Positions 28,119 through 39,369 of a stretch of DNA of 64,000 nt are shown one piece after another; positions within the stretch are counted from its first letter, which is position 1; the number at the start of each line of letters is the position of its first letter. The stretch is from JAGVSR01 sp963786675 (GTDB lineage: Bacteria > Pseudomonadota > Alphaproteobacteria > Rhizobiales > Hyphomicrobiaceae): positions 372,001 to 436,000 of the forward strand of contig CAWAZY010000004.1 of NCBI GenBank assembly GCA_963786675.1, in the 5' to 3' direction. Below the pieces are notes generated by a model, which saw only the letters and a program-made list of their open reading frames with translations, ran no database searches and had not been told where the DNA came from. A program made the translations under genes and the position numbers.

Positions 28119-28160
28119 CGATTATCCCGAACCCCGCATTTCCGGCTGAGGAGGCCGCGC

Positions 28161-31100
28161 ATGGGCAATATCCGGATTGAGCGGGTTCCGATTGTAGCGT
28201 TCGGATTGGGTAAGTTGCGTGGTGATCATCTCATGCTGGTCTACCAGCAGGACCCGCTCGACTACGGCTACTACCAGGACCGCTGGTGGGTCATGGAAGG
28301 AACCCGCGACCTCGGACCCGACGGGACGATCACGGTCGGCATTGACGGGGCCAATGGCGTGACGACCCTTTCCGAGGCGAACGGTGGCAAGTCCGCTCAG
28401 GAGCTCTTGGACGCCATCAAGTTTCCCTGGTGGCGCGGCTCACACATCATCCAGTCCGTCGAACTCCTTCAACGACTGGAACACGATGGCGGTCGTCGCA
28501 CGCAATATCGAGGGCCAGTTCTACCCCTATCACGCCTTCAATTTTCCGCTGAGCCCGCTGCCGACATCGAATTCGTCATCGGTCATTGCGTCGCTGCTCT
28601 ATTACATCGGCGTCGATATCGCAAAGAACATGCCCTCGACGTTCTTCACGTTCACAACAGGCACGCGCACGCTGTTCGGCACCTCCGAGGATGACGATCT
28701 TCAGGTCGAATGGTCTTTCAACACGATCATGTCCGGTGACGGCAATGATGTGTTGCAAGGCACCGACGACACGGGACTCATCGAGAAGCTCTATGGCGGC
28801 CGCGATGACGATACATTCGTCTGGTCGAACGGGCTCAACATATTCCACGGCGGACAGCCAGGCCTAACGTATGGCGACGATGGGATCGATCTTGTCGACT
28901 ATACGGGGATCGGCCGCGTCCATCTTGAAATCACGACAGCGCCGGTGCCCCATCTGCTGCCGGACTTCGTGGCTAATCATGCGGGCGGAACCGACTACCT
29001 GTTTTCCATCGAGAAAGTGCGCTGGACGAAGGATAGCGACGTCATCACGGTCGGCGAGGGCCTCGAACTTCTCGAGGACAAACAACTCTTCGATCTGGAT
29101 GATCAAACGCCCGGAGATCGGGGCGATGTGCTCGATTTCCAGAATCAGAATTTCGGCATTCTGGTTGCACCCTCGGATCGCCCCGGCGTCTCGCTAGCCG
29201 GACTTGCCGGGTTAGACCCCACGACATACCAGAACGATGCAGGACTTTGGCTGCGTTCGGTCGAATGGCTGATCGGCTCCAACCAGGACGATCGGATCTA
29301 TGGCGGCGACGGCATGGTCGGCCTCGCGGGCGGCGCGGGCGACGACACCCTGAGCGGCTTCGGCATCACCGCGTTCACGGGACTGAGCCCCGAAGGCTAT
29401 GACATCGAAATTACAGGGGACGACGGCGACGACATCATCATATCTGGCTCCGGACGAACACTGGCCACAGGCGGCGAAGGCGACGACATTTTCGTTCTGT
29501 CCGCACTCACCACATCCGATACAATCGTCGAATTCGTGATCGCGGACGCATCGACGAGCGACCGGCTCTTTGTTCCCTATAACTTCCTCAAGAACGACAC
29601 GGGTGATTTCGAAGGCTCGGAACTCTTCCCCATCCTGGGTGGCATGTCGCCGCTTGATGGTCTGTCTTCGTTCGAGGATCTGCCGCAACATATCGGAGAT
29701 GATCCCGGCGGCGTCACGTCACAACAAGGATTTTTCTATCTCATCTGGCAAACCATCGACGACCAGATTTTCATCCCTGACGCGTCGCAGGGGCTCGTCG
29801 ACATCGCCGGCCAGGTGTTTTTCGACCGCGACGGCTCAGATCTGCTCATCCACGTCTTCGCGGGCGAGGCGTACGAGGAAACACTCTTCAATTCAGAGGA
29901 TGAGCCCTACGACTTTACGTCGATCAGCTTCTTTCCGGAATCGGAAACGGTCATCCGCGTAAAGGACTTTTCCGAGGGGATGCTCGGCATCCAATTCTTC
30001 GATTTGGGGGCCCCCGTCTTTGAGGACCACATCAACTACCAAGGGCGGGTCTCTATCAGCCGCTATGCGAATTGGGATACCGCGGCGAACTACCTGACCA
30101 ACGGCGGTACACTTACAGAAGCGCTCGAAGCCGCACCGGCCACGCCCATCTTCGATCTGCCGGAGGACGGGGAGGCCGACCAGCGCGAGCAAATCATCGG
30201 CACAGAAAATGCTGACACGTTGTTTGCCGGACAGATCAGCCTGTTTGCGGTCATTGGAGCACCCACGCCCTTTTCCAGCGGCTACGATCTGCACGGCGAG
30301 GGGGGTGACGATACGCTCACCGGTTCGGCAAAGAGTGATCTCCTGGATGGCGGGAGCGGCAATGACGTGATGACAGGTGGCGCGGGCAACGACACCTACA
30401 TCGTCGGCCAAGCCGGAGATTTGGTCATCGAGGCCTTCAACCAAGGCACCGACCGGGTTGTGTCGTCGATCAATTACACACTTGGCGACCACGTCGAACA
30501 TCTCGACCTCAGCGGTACAGCCGTGGTCGGCACCGGTAACGCGCTGGCCAACCGGATCACAGGAAATGCCGGCGACAACATCATTCATGGCGAAGCTGGC
30601 AATGACATCCTGTACGGCGCAGGCGGCGCCGACGTGCTCGACGGTGGAGAAGGCAGCGACTCGTTTGTCTACGCCCTCGGCGAGGGAAACCAGACGATCA
30701 GGGATACCGGCGCGACCACGGACACGGACCGGCTGCGCGTGGTCAACGCGACGGCGAGCGACATCCAGATTTTCATTTCCGCGGCAAACGCCAACGACGT
30801 GATTTTGCGATTCAGTGACGGGGGGCGCGTACTTCTGGAGGGCTTCCTCAACGGCGACAACATCGAAGCTATTGAACTGGACGACGGCACGCTTTGGAGC
30901 CGGGAAGATATCCAGGCCGCCGCGAATGCCGCGGAAGTCCTGCTCAATGACGCGCCTGTCGCCGTTGCGGACCGCGATTACTATTCGCATCTCACCGACG
31001 TCGTCATCGGCGCGGCCGAACTTTTAGCCAACGATTCCGATTGGGACGGCGATACGCTCTCACTCATCAGCGTGGCGACGTCCACACCTGGGGCATCCGC

Positions 31101-32541
31101 ATCCCTCACCGCTAACGGCGATGTCCGCCTCGTAATCGCATCGGGTTTCACGGGGCTCGTCGCTTTTTCCTACACGATCTCCGACGGACAAGGCGGCACC
31201 GCCACCGGTGAGGCGGACATCACCTTCTTCGGCAACGCAGCACCGCTCCTCACGGGCACACCGCTGCAGAACGTCTCGCTGGACGCGGGCGAGGCTTGGT
31301 CGTTCGCCGTGCCGCTGGATACCTTTTCCGACGCCGACGGACACTCCATGGTCTACACGGCGCGCCTTGCCGGCGGCGCTGCCCTGCCCGACTGGCTCTC
31401 CTACGATCCGGATACCCGCACGTTCTCAGGCATCGCCCCGGTTGGTTTCGAAGGATCGCTCGACGTCGAACTGACCGCCAGCGATGGCGTCGCCCAGACG
31501 AGCACCGTTTTCCAAGTCCTGGGTCCGGGTGGCTCGGGCGGGCCCGGCATAATTTTCGGCACACCGCGCAACGACGTCCTCTACGGCACGCCCGGAAACG
31601 ACACCTTCGATGCCCTCGCCCGTCACGACACGCAGTTCGGATACGGCGGCGACGACATCTTCTTCGCGCGTGGCAACGCCGGCTTCGACATCTACGTTGG
31701 CGGCGCCGGGACCGACATCATCCAAGGCTCCGATGGCAACGACATCATTGGCCTGAAGAGATCGCCACTCAGCATTTCCGGCATCGAGGAGATCGACGGT
31801 GGCGGCGGGTTTGACATCCTGCGTCTGAGCACAGGCCCGGACCGGTTGGATCTGCGCACCGTCACGGTCACCAGCATCGAGCGTATCGAAGGCGGGAGCG
31901 GCAACGACGTCATTTTCGGCTCTGAGGGACGCGACGTCATCGCTGGCGGCCGGAACAACGACCGGATGTACGGCGGCGGCGGCAATGACATTTTTCTGAT
32001 CGGCACAGCATCCGGATCGGACTTCTTCAATGGCGGGGACGGCTTCGACACGATCCTCGGCACCAGCCAGAACAACGTGCTCTTTGTCAGCCGTGGCCGG
32101 GCGGATCTCGTCTCGATCGAACGGATCGACCTCGGCGCGGGCACCGATACCATTCAACTCGGCGGTGGCAACGACGTGCTCAATCTGTCGTCGATCGATG
32201 TTCGCGGCGTGGAGAAAATTCACGCTGGCGCCGGCAACGATCGCATTACGGGCAGCAGCGGATCGGACACGATCTGGGGAGGCGGGGGCCGCGACACGTT
32301 CGTGTTCGCCGGCAACTTTGGCCATGACACCATCGCAGATTTCGATCTTGGGCCGACCAGGAGGAGCGTCATCGATCGGATCGACTTCTCCGGCACCGGC
32401 ATCGACAGCATCGGCGAACTTCTTGCCAACACGCAGATGAGTGGCGGCAGCGCGGTCATCACCGATCCCGACAGCGGCTCCACCGTTCGCCTGGCCGGCA
32501 TTCACCAATGGCAACTCAGCGGCTCAGATTTCATCTTCTGA
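28161..32541 (+). CDS. Giant RTX-type calcium-binding protein (frameshifted in this sequence)
   Basis: About 1459 residues after removing one base near 28461-28468, where VELLQRLEHD breaks from the frame that continues SFNDWNTMAVVARNIEGQF. The N-terminal domain (about 1-170) contains DHLMLVYQQD, QDRWWVMEG and NSSSVIASLLYYIGVD, a pattern I associate with N-terminal domains of some rhizobial RTX proteins. Then come clusters of glycine-aspartate nonapeptides (GGAGDDTLSG, GGSGNDVMTGGAGNDTY, GEAGNDILYGAGGADVL). Two Ig/cadherin-like domains lie around 930-1115 (VADRDYYSHL..., FSYTISDGQGGT, WLSYDPDTRTFSGIAP), and more RTX repeats run to the C-terminus (GGGGRDTFVF). It has no signal peptide, so type I secretion is expected, but no transporter genes are present nearby. 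GAGGAGG precedes 28161. Confidence 0.85.
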
Positions 32542-32632
32542 GTGAGAGCCCAAACGAAACACGCTTCCGGTTCCGGGCGGGCCATGGCACATAAACAATC
32601 CTTGGGCAGATCACCCTGGGAGCCGGCGTTCG

Positions 32633-33487
32633 ATGGATCAGCGACGAACGAAGCCGGGCCTGCGCTGCCTTTCGCTTTCGGCCGCAGGACTAGCAGGCAT
32701 TTTGGGAGCACCGGCGATAGCCGACGTGTGTCCGCCGCCGGCCACCGGACCGCGCCGTGCCATTGCGGAAATCATGGACGGCGCGACCCTGCGCCTCGCT
32801 GACGCGCAAGAGGTGCGGCTGATGGGGCTGCTTCTGCCGAGCGCGCGGGATGTGGCCGGCGAGCCCCCGTCTGAATGGCGTCCGGAACGCGATGCACGCA
32901 CAGCCTTGTCGGCAGCTGCTGCCGGTTCGGCGGTTTCACTGACCGAGCCCAGCACACGAGACCGGTGGGGGCGGCTGGCCGCCCACGTCATGGTCGAACG
33001 GCAGGGCGAAAGCCATTGGTTGCAAAGCGCGCTCGTACAGAATGGGCAGGCGCGTGTCGCGCCGCTTCCCGGAGAGACCCGGTGCATTCCAACACTCTTG
33101 GCCCAGGAGGCGGTCGCGCGCGCGACCCGCAAAGGTCTTTGGGCCAATCCTGCTTATGCCGTTCGCGAGGCGGCCTACACGCGCGATCTTTGGCGGGTCT
33201 TGGGTACGTTCCAAATCATCGAAGGCCGCGTGATGGACGTGGGCCAGACGCGCACGCGCGTGTTTTTGAATTTCGGTCGCGATTGGCGCCGCGACTTCAC
33301 AGCCGCTTTGGACAGGCCCCGCGGCACACCCCGGGATACGTTCGCCCAGCGCCTGACAGCCCTGAAAGGCCGGCACATCCGGGTGCGTGGATGGCTGGTC
33401 GCGCGCAATGGGCCCTACATGGACTTGACGTCAGCTGAAGCCATAGAGATCCTTCCCGATGGCCTAGCGGCGGGAGGCGAGCCTTAG
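32633..33487 (+). CDS. Thermonuclease-like (SNase-domain) exported protein
   Basis: A 284-residue protein with a signal-peptide-like N-terminus (to about residue 30, ADVC) and a staphylococcal-nuclease-like OB-fold domain: AEIMDGATLRLADAQEVRLMGLLLP, then DRWGRLAAHVMV and a C-terminal region with IIEGRVMDVGQTRTRVFLNF. Catalytic Arg and Asp/Glu positions of true thermonuclease are not all clear, so activity is uncertain. Related proteins are common in alphaproteobacteria. It follows the RTX gene on the same strand after 91 bases. Confidence 0.75.
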   Translation: MDQRRTKPGLRCLSLSAAGLAGILGAPAIADVCPPPATGPRRAIAEIMDGATLRLADAQEVRLMGLLLPSARDVAGEPPSEWRPERDARTALSAAAAGSAVSLTEPSTRDRWGRLAAHVMVERQGESHWLQSALVQNGQARVAPLPGETRCIPTLLAQEAVARATRKGLWANPAYAVREAAYTRDLWRVLGTFQIIEGRVMDVGQTRTRVFLNFGRDWRRDFTAALDRPRGTPRDTFAQRLTALKGRHIRVRGWLVARNGPYMDLTSAEAIEILPDGLAAGGEP

Positions 33488-33536
33488 CGATCCGTAATCG
33501 GCGACGGCGGACCGTCATCGCGCCATGAGGCGGCCG

Positions 33537-33577
33537 AAAAACAAAACGCCCGGACCGCTGTGTGCGTGTCCGGGCGC
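33537..33577 (-). terminator. Rho-independent terminator of carD
   Basis: CGCCCGGA (33547-33554) pairs with TCCGGGCG (33569-33576). On the minus strand the stem is followed by GTTTTGTTTTT, about 45 bases past the carD stop. Confidence 0.75.
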
Positions 33578-33622
33578 AATGTTCAGTGTTGGTCCGCAGC
33601 GGCCAAACGGCCGTCAACGCTT

Positions 33623-34726
33623 TCAGGCGGCTTGAACTTCCTCAGACTCGCCTTCCTCAGCCATGCGGCGGCCACGCGCACTCTTGGAAAGCACCTCGGT
33701 GATCCGCTGAACCGCACCGCGGTCGTCGAGCTTTTCGACGGCTGCGATCTCGCGTGCCATCCGGTCCAGCGCGTCTTCGTAAAGCTGACGCTCGGAGTAG
33801 GACTGCTCAGGCTGCGCCTCGGACCGGTAGAGATCGCGCACGACTTCGGCGATCGAAACCAAGTCGCCGGAATTGATCTTAGCGACGTACTCCTGGGCGC
33901 GACGGCTCCACATGGTGCGCTTGATCCGGGCCCGGCCCTTCAAGATCTCCATCGCCTTCTTGACGATGTCGTCATCGGCGAGCTTGCGCATGCCGACGCT
34001 CTCCAGCTTGCCCGTCGGCACGCGCAGCGTCAGCTTCTCCTTCTCGAAATTGATGACGAAGAGTTCGAGGGACATGCCCGCGATCTCCTGCTCTTCAATC
34101 CCGATGATGCGGCCGACACCGTGCGCCGGATAGACGATAAATTCGTTGGTCTTGAAGCCATGGCGCTGGTTTACCGGCTTCTTCTGCACGGCAATCATCT
34201 TGCGCGCAGCCGATGCCTTTTCAGCGATGACCTTGGGCGTTGCAGGAATTTCCGCAGCGCGGGCCGGTGCTGTGATGCGCGACCCTGCGGCCTTCGGCAC
34301 GGACGCGGCGACAGCGCGCGCCGGTGCGGTCGTTGACTGGGCGCGATGAGCGGCAAACGCGGCAGCGGCCTTGACGGCAGCCTTCGGCGGCTGGACACGC
34401 GCAGAAGCTGCCGCGGCAACGGCGGCCTTCTTCGCCACAGGTGCAGCGGTTGCCTTAGCAGCCGGAGCGACGGGCTTGGCGGCAGCCGCTGCCTTGACGG
34501 GAGCGGCCTTGACGGGGGCGGACTTGGTCGCGGCGGCAGGCTTCGCTGCAGCAGCCGGCTTTGCTGCGGGCGCCTTCGCCTTCGCAGCAGGGACGGCCTT
34601 GGCGGCGGCTTTCGCCGAAGCCTTCGGAGCAGCGGCCGCGTGAGCCGTCACCGGACCTGACTTCTTGGCAGCAGCAGCCACCTTCGGAGCCTTGGCCTTC
34701 ACCGTGGACTTCTTCTTCTGAGCCAT
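33623..34726 (-). CDS. carD: CarD-family transcription regulator with histone-H1-like N-terminal tail
   Basis: A 367-residue protein. Residues 1 to about 185 are almost wholly Ala, Lys, Pro and Val (AKAVPAAKAKAPAAKPAAA style), as in histone H1 tails. From about 190 a CarD/CdnL domain follows: FKTNEFIVYPAHGVGRIIGIEEQEIAG, FEKEKLTLRVPTGK, and the helical DNA-contacting part with GRARIKRTMWSRRAQEYVAKI. CarD binds the RNA polymerase beta subunit and stabilises open promoter complexes. Alphaproteobacterial CarD is usually about 170-200 residues, so the tail doubles the size. The gene is monocistronic with a terminator. Confidence 0.9.
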   Translation of the reverse strand: MAQKKKSTVKAKAPKVAAAAKKSGPVTAHAAAAPKASAKAAAKAVPAAKAKAPAAKPAAAAKPAAATKSAPVKAAPVKAAAAAKPVAPAAKATAAPVAKKAAVAAAASARVQPPKAAVKAAAAFAAHRAQSTTAPARAVAASVPKAAGSRITAPARAAEIPATPKVIAEKASAARKMIAVQKKPVNQRHGFKTNEFIVYPAHGVGRIIGIEEQEIAGMSLELFVINFEKEKLTLRVPTGKLESVGMRKLADDDIVKKAMEILKGRARIKRTMWSRRAQEYVAKINSGDLVSIAEVVRDLYRSEAQPEQSYSERQLYEDALDRMAREIAAVEKLDDRGAVQRITEVLSKSARGRRMAEEGESEEVQAA

Positions 34727-35189
34727 GCGCGTCGTCTCACTCTCTCAATTCAACGTCGAACTCATTCAACCCGAGGCTGCCACGCGGAACCCGTATTGGT
34801 TCAACGTAATGCAGGCCGCAGGCAACTCAAGGTAGGCCGGACTGATCTGACCACACCCATTTGTACCTATTGCCAGTCTTGACGCGCCTGCGTGCCCTTT
34901 CCAATCAATGTCGAGCCCACTCTCCCCGCCGCCACTACAGCGGGTGTCACACAGCGCGTGTACGGGAAATCTGAGGGGGCGTTGCGCTTGGTTTGTTCGC
35001 ACACGTTCCCGCTAGGTTCCGCCAGAGGTTCACCTGGAGGAGACTATAACACAATCTTCACTCGAAATGAAGGGTGACGGAGCGCGGCGCTTTCAGCCCG
35101 CTTAATTTGCACAGTCGAATGCTTGGGAAACACGCCGAAAATGAGCGCCCCACAGCATGAATTGCATCAACATGTCGTCCGGAACAGGC
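34727..35189. other. Intergenic region upstream of carD
   Basis: 463 bases between the fdxA stop and the carD start. It must hold the carD promoter. GGAAC occurs twice on the minus strand near 35005-35020, but no CGTT follows at 16-17 bases, so I do not call an EcfG site. A few short frames here show no gene-like features. Confidence 0.4.
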
Positions 35190-35528
35190 TCAGTCGCCCT
35201 CTCCCGGTTCCGGCGAAAAGTACTTCTCGAACTTCCCAGCCTCGTCCTTATGGGCGTCGGCGTCGGGCAGTGCCGGACGCTTCGCGGTCAGGTTCGGCCA
35301 CTTGTCAGCAAATTCCCGGTTGAGTTCCAGCCAGCGGTCCAGCCCGGGCTCGGTATCTGGCTTGATGGCGTCGACCGGGCATTCGGGTTCGCAAACGCCG
35401 CAGTCGATACACTCGTCCGGATGAATGACGAGCATGTTCTCGCCTTCATAAAAACAATCGACCGGGCACACCTCGACGCAATCGGTGTATTTGCACTTAA
35501 TGCACTTGTCGTTGACGATGTAGGTCAT
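35190..35528 (-). CDS. fdxA: 7Fe ferredoxin FdxA
   Basis: A 112-residue ferredoxin with one [3Fe-4S] and one [4Fe-4S] cluster expected. The N-terminal motif CIKCKYTDCVEVCP and the second motif CIDCGVCEPECP are complete, followed by the C-terminal extension typical of FdxA (PGLDRWLELNREFADKWPNL). The start at 35528 (MTYIVNDKCIKCK) is standard; a longer upstream frame is spurious. It is a low-potential cytoplasmic electron carrier. It follows the S4-domain gene on the same strand. Confidence 0.96.
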   Translation of the reverse strand: MTYIVNDKCIKCKYTDCVEVCPVDCFYEGENMLVIHPDECIDCGVCEPECPVDAIKPDTEPGLDRWLELNREFADKWPNLTAKRPALPDADAHKDEAGKFEKYFSPEPGEGD

Positions 35529-35676
35529 GCATTCCGTCCACTTCGACCCCGGCGCACGTGAAGGGTTGCCGTGCGTCCGAGAAGAGCCTCTTAGCGGCGT
35601 CGCGCAGAAGGCACAATGCGAAAAAACCGGCCCCTGCCGCGCCATGGCGAATGGCCGCGATTGCGATGCAGCCGCG

Positions 35677-36114
35677 TCACTCGTCGTTCTTCAGACGATC
35701 GAGTTGGCGACGCTCGCGTTTCGTGGGCCGGCCACTTCCCGGCTCTCGCGCAGCCGTCCTGCCGGCGAATTGGTCAGCCCCACGAGGCCCACGGCCATCG
35801 GTGGCTTGATCCACGGGTGGCGTGAGATCCTCGAACAGTTCGCGCGCCAGATCCGCGGAGCCGCGCCGCTCGGCGATCGCAACGATCTTCAAGACTTTGA
35901 CGCGCGGACCCAACGAGGCCGTGATGACGTCGCCGGCACGCACGGCATGGCTGGGCTTGTCGGTCTTCACACGATTGACCCGGATCTTACCGCCAGTAAC
36001 AAGTGCGGCGGCCTGGGTCCGCGTCTTGGCGAGGCGTGCGCACCACAGCCACTTGTCGAGCCGCTGCGTGAGCGCCGGGCCAGTGGGTGCAGAGGCCTTC
36101 GCCTCCCCGGTCAT
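35677..36114 (-). CDS. S4-domain RNA-binding protein (Hsp15-like)
   Basis: A 145-residue protein with an S4 RNA-binding domain near the N-terminus: QRLDKWLWCARLAKTRTQAAALV and GGKIRVNRVKTDKPSHAV. Hsp15/HslR-type proteins bind 50S subunits carrying stranded peptidyl-tRNA. The C-terminal third is basic and low in complexity. Its ATG (36112-36114) overlaps the stop of the upstream helicase gene in an ATGA arrangement once the helicase frame is restored, indicating translational coupling. Confidence 0.9.
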   Translation of the reverse strand: MTGEAKASAPTGPALTQRLDKWLWCARLAKTRTQAAALVTGGKIRVNRVKTDKPSHAVRAGDVITASLGPRVKVLKIVAIAERRGSADLARELFEDLTPPVDQATDGRGPRGADQFAGRTAAREPGSGRPTKRERRQLDRLKNDE

Positions 36115-39100
36115 GTGGAACCCTTGTCCCGCGATGCTTGTTCGAGAGCCTCGCGCAGGGCCATCAGGGACGCGAAGGGTGAATCTGCATCCGCAGCGCC
36201 ACTCTTGCGCGGCGGCGCCGCCGTGATGGCACGCGGCGCGCCGCGATCTTCCCCGCGCCGGCGCTCGCCGCCGCGTCCTTCGCCGCCGCGTTGATCCCGG
36301 CCCTGGCGTTCCCGATGAGAATCACGCTGGCGATCGCGGCCGGACTTTGCCTCGCCCGGACGGCCTTCGCGGCGCGCCCTTACCTGGGCCTTGAGCATCC
36401 CGGCCCCGCGGGCCGGACGATGGGGCACCACCGCGCGCCCGGTCCTTGTCACGATGTCCGTCGCGGCGCGGAGGCCGCGCGTGGGCGGGCCGCTCAGCAG
36501 AGGGCGTTGTCTCGCCCGCAGCACCCACCGACGCAGCACCTTCGCCAACCGGTGCGGGTGCGCCGGTCCGGTTGTCTGGACCACGTTGAGACCGTCCGCC
36601 GCCCCGGCGTTCGCGCCGCCGGTGCTGCGATGCGGCGCGTTCGCCCGCGTCCGCCGCGTCATTGCGATGGTGACGGCGGGGCCGCCAAATCTCTTCATAT
36701 TTCTCTTGATCGACAGGCGCGGGAGCGGCGGCCGTTTCCGCGGGATTTTCAGCGCCGGATCCGGCAGCCGGATCATCGGGAGCGGAGGCGACCACGTCCG
36801 CGGCTGGCAGGGCCTCGGCCTCAACCACCGCCATCTCTTCGGCGGGCGCGTCAATCGCTGGAACCTCGGCGGGGACCTCGGTGGCTGCGGCGGCAGGTGC
36901 GGGCGCCTCGGCCTTAATCAGGCGACGATCCAGACGGAAGCCGAGCGCCTTCAGAACCTTGCCCAACTCGTCGGGCGAACAGCCGAGAATGGACATCATT
37001 TCCGGCGTCGTCGTGAAGCCGCCGTCACCGGTCGAGCCGGCGGGCGGCTTGGCCTCCGGATCGCGGCTTTGACGCCAGGCGAGCAACGGACGGATGAGAT
37101 CGGCCAGACGCTCGAGCATGTCGTAGCGGATCGCGCGCGGACCACAGACATGATAGCCCGCCGCCCGGTAGAACGCCTCCGGCACAGACGAATCGGCGGG
37201 TGCGGAGGTCAGGCCCGGACGCGGCGGCTCCGGGAGCGCATCGGGATTGAGCCCAGCGGCCACTCCGGACTTCAGCGTCCACAGGGCCAGAGTCAGTTCG
37301 GCTGGCGCAGGTTTCAAAAGCTGGGGGAAGTGAATGTTGAATGCCCCGAAGCGCACGCCGTATTTGCGCAGTTGCGCCCGCGCGTTCTGGTCGAGGCTCT
37401 TCAGGTCGTCGGCAATCACTTCGCGCTTCAGAACGCCGAAGTTCTCCTTGAGTTGGAACGCGATGCCCCGCGCCAGTCCGGTCACGTCCTCCGCCTTGGA
37501 GAGCTCCACCAGCGGCTTCAGCTTATCGCCGATGAGGTCCGACAGCCACGCATCGAGGCGTGTCTGGATTTTCTCCCGGTCGGGTGCCGAGAGGTGCTCA
37601 TCGGCCAGCAGGGTGAGAGACGGCTTGAGCGGATCCTCGCCCGCTTCCAGCTTGGCGATCTCTTCGCCGCGCCAGAGCAACTGGCCCTTGCGATCCAGCT
37701 TGAAGGCGTCGGGTCCCGCGGCCGCGACCCGTCGCGCCCGCATACTCAACTCACCGGCCAAGACCTGGGCGGCAGCCCCGCGCGCCGCCTTGCCATGGAC
37801 GCCATCGGTCTGGGTGTCGGGCGTGAAGCGAAAGCCGCGCAAGCGGCCTACGAAATGCTGCTCGACATTCACGGCGCCGTCGTCTGTGATTTCCGCGCTC
37901 AACTCTTCTTTGTCCCGCATACCCTTCATCAATGCGCTCGTTCTGCGATCCACGAACCGCTGCGTCAAGCACTCGTGCAAAGCATCGGAAAGAGCATCCT
38001 CGATGGCGCGGGTACGGCCCTGCCAGTGCAGCGGGTCCTTAAGCCAGTCGGCGCGATTGGAAACGAAGGTCCAGGTGCGGATGTGGGCGAGCCGTGTCGA
38101 CAGCGTGTCGATATCCCCGTCGGTCCGGTCGGCAATGGCCACCTGACGGGCAAACCAGTCTTCCGCGATGCGGCCGGTGGGACCCATCAAATCCTTGTAA
38201 AGGGTCGCCACGAGTTCGGCGTGGTTCTGGCTCGAGATCTTACGGTAGTCGGGGATCTGGCAGACTTCCCACAGCCGCTGCACCGCTGCCCGAGAGGTTG
38301 CCACGCCGCGCACGTCACTGTCGTCCGATACCGTTTCCAGTGCGCTGACGTCATCAGCCATGCGCGCCCGCGTCAGCCGTTGCTCGTTGGGCAAAGTGCG
38401 CAGACTGTCGCGAAGGCGGTCGAGCGAGGCAAAGTCCAGGTCGCGATTGCGCCACTGCAGAACGCGCACCGGATCGAAGGTGTGCTGCTCGATCCGCTCG
38501 ACGACGTCGGGATCGAAGGCTTCGCAAGCACCCGTCACGCCAAAGGTGCCGTCGTTCATGTGGCGGCCGGCACGGCCGGCGATCTGCGCCAGCTCCGAGG
38601 GTGTGAGATTGCGGAAGTTCTGGCCATCGAATTTCCGCGTGGCCGAGAACGCCACGTGATCGACATCCAGATTGAGCCCCATGCCGATGGCATCGGTGGC
38701 CACGAGAAAATCAACGTCGCCCGACTGATAGAGCGCCACCTGGGCGTTGCGGGTGCGTGGCGACAGCGCGCCGAGCACCACCGCCGTCCCGCCGCGCTGG
38801 CGCCGTATCAGCTCCGCGATGGCGTAGACTTCGTTGGCCGAAAAGGCGATGACGGCGGATCGCTGCGGCAGGCGCGTGATCTTCTTTTCGCCCGCGTAGC
38901 TCAGCTTGGAAAGCCGCGGCCGCGATATGAAGTTCGCGCCTGGAATGAGATCGTTGATCGCGCCGCCCATCGTCTGCGCGCCGAGCAGCAACGTCTCGCT
39001 GCGACCGCGCGCATGCAGCAGCCTATCCGTGAAGACATGACCGCGCTCAGGATCGGCGGCGAGCTGGATTTCGTCGATGGCGAGGAAGTCGACGTCGACG

Positions 39101-39369
39101 TCACGCGGCATCGCTTCGACGGTGGCAACCCAATAGCGCGCGCGCTCGGGCTTGATCTTTTCCTCGCCGGTCACGAGGGCCACCTTGTCGGCGCCGACCC
39201 GGGCGGAAATCTTATCGTAGACTTCGCGCGCCAGCAGACGCAGCGGCAGGCCGATCATGCCGCTTTCGTGCGCCAGCATGCGTTCAATGGCCAGATGCGT
39301 CTTGCCGGTATTGGTAGGTCCGAGAACCGCGGTGACGTTGCGGATACGGGATTCGAGGTCGCTGCCCAT
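36111..39369 (-). CDS. Suv3-like superfamily 2 helicase (C-terminal frameshift in this sequence)
   Basis: About 1085 residues. The helicase core has GPTNTGKTHLAIERM (Walker A), FLAIDEIQLAADPERGHVF (DExx-type Walker B), FSANEVYAIAELI, IGMGLNLDVDHVAF and QIAGRAGRH (motif VI). It resembles mitochondrial RNA helicase Suv3, and a long Arg/Ala-rich tail follows. The continuous frame ends at 36322, but the neighbouring frame carries the family-like end SPFASLMALREALEQASRDKGS and stops at 36111, overlapping the S4 gene. One extra base near 36377-36379 would explain this. The start at 39369 has GAGG six bases upstream; the ATG at 39414 lacks a ribosome site. Confidence 0.88.

Noticed and set aside
31426..32514. 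A 362-codon minus-strand frame opposite the RTX repeats
   Set aside because: Arises from the repetitive Gly-Asp codons read backwards; no independent support.
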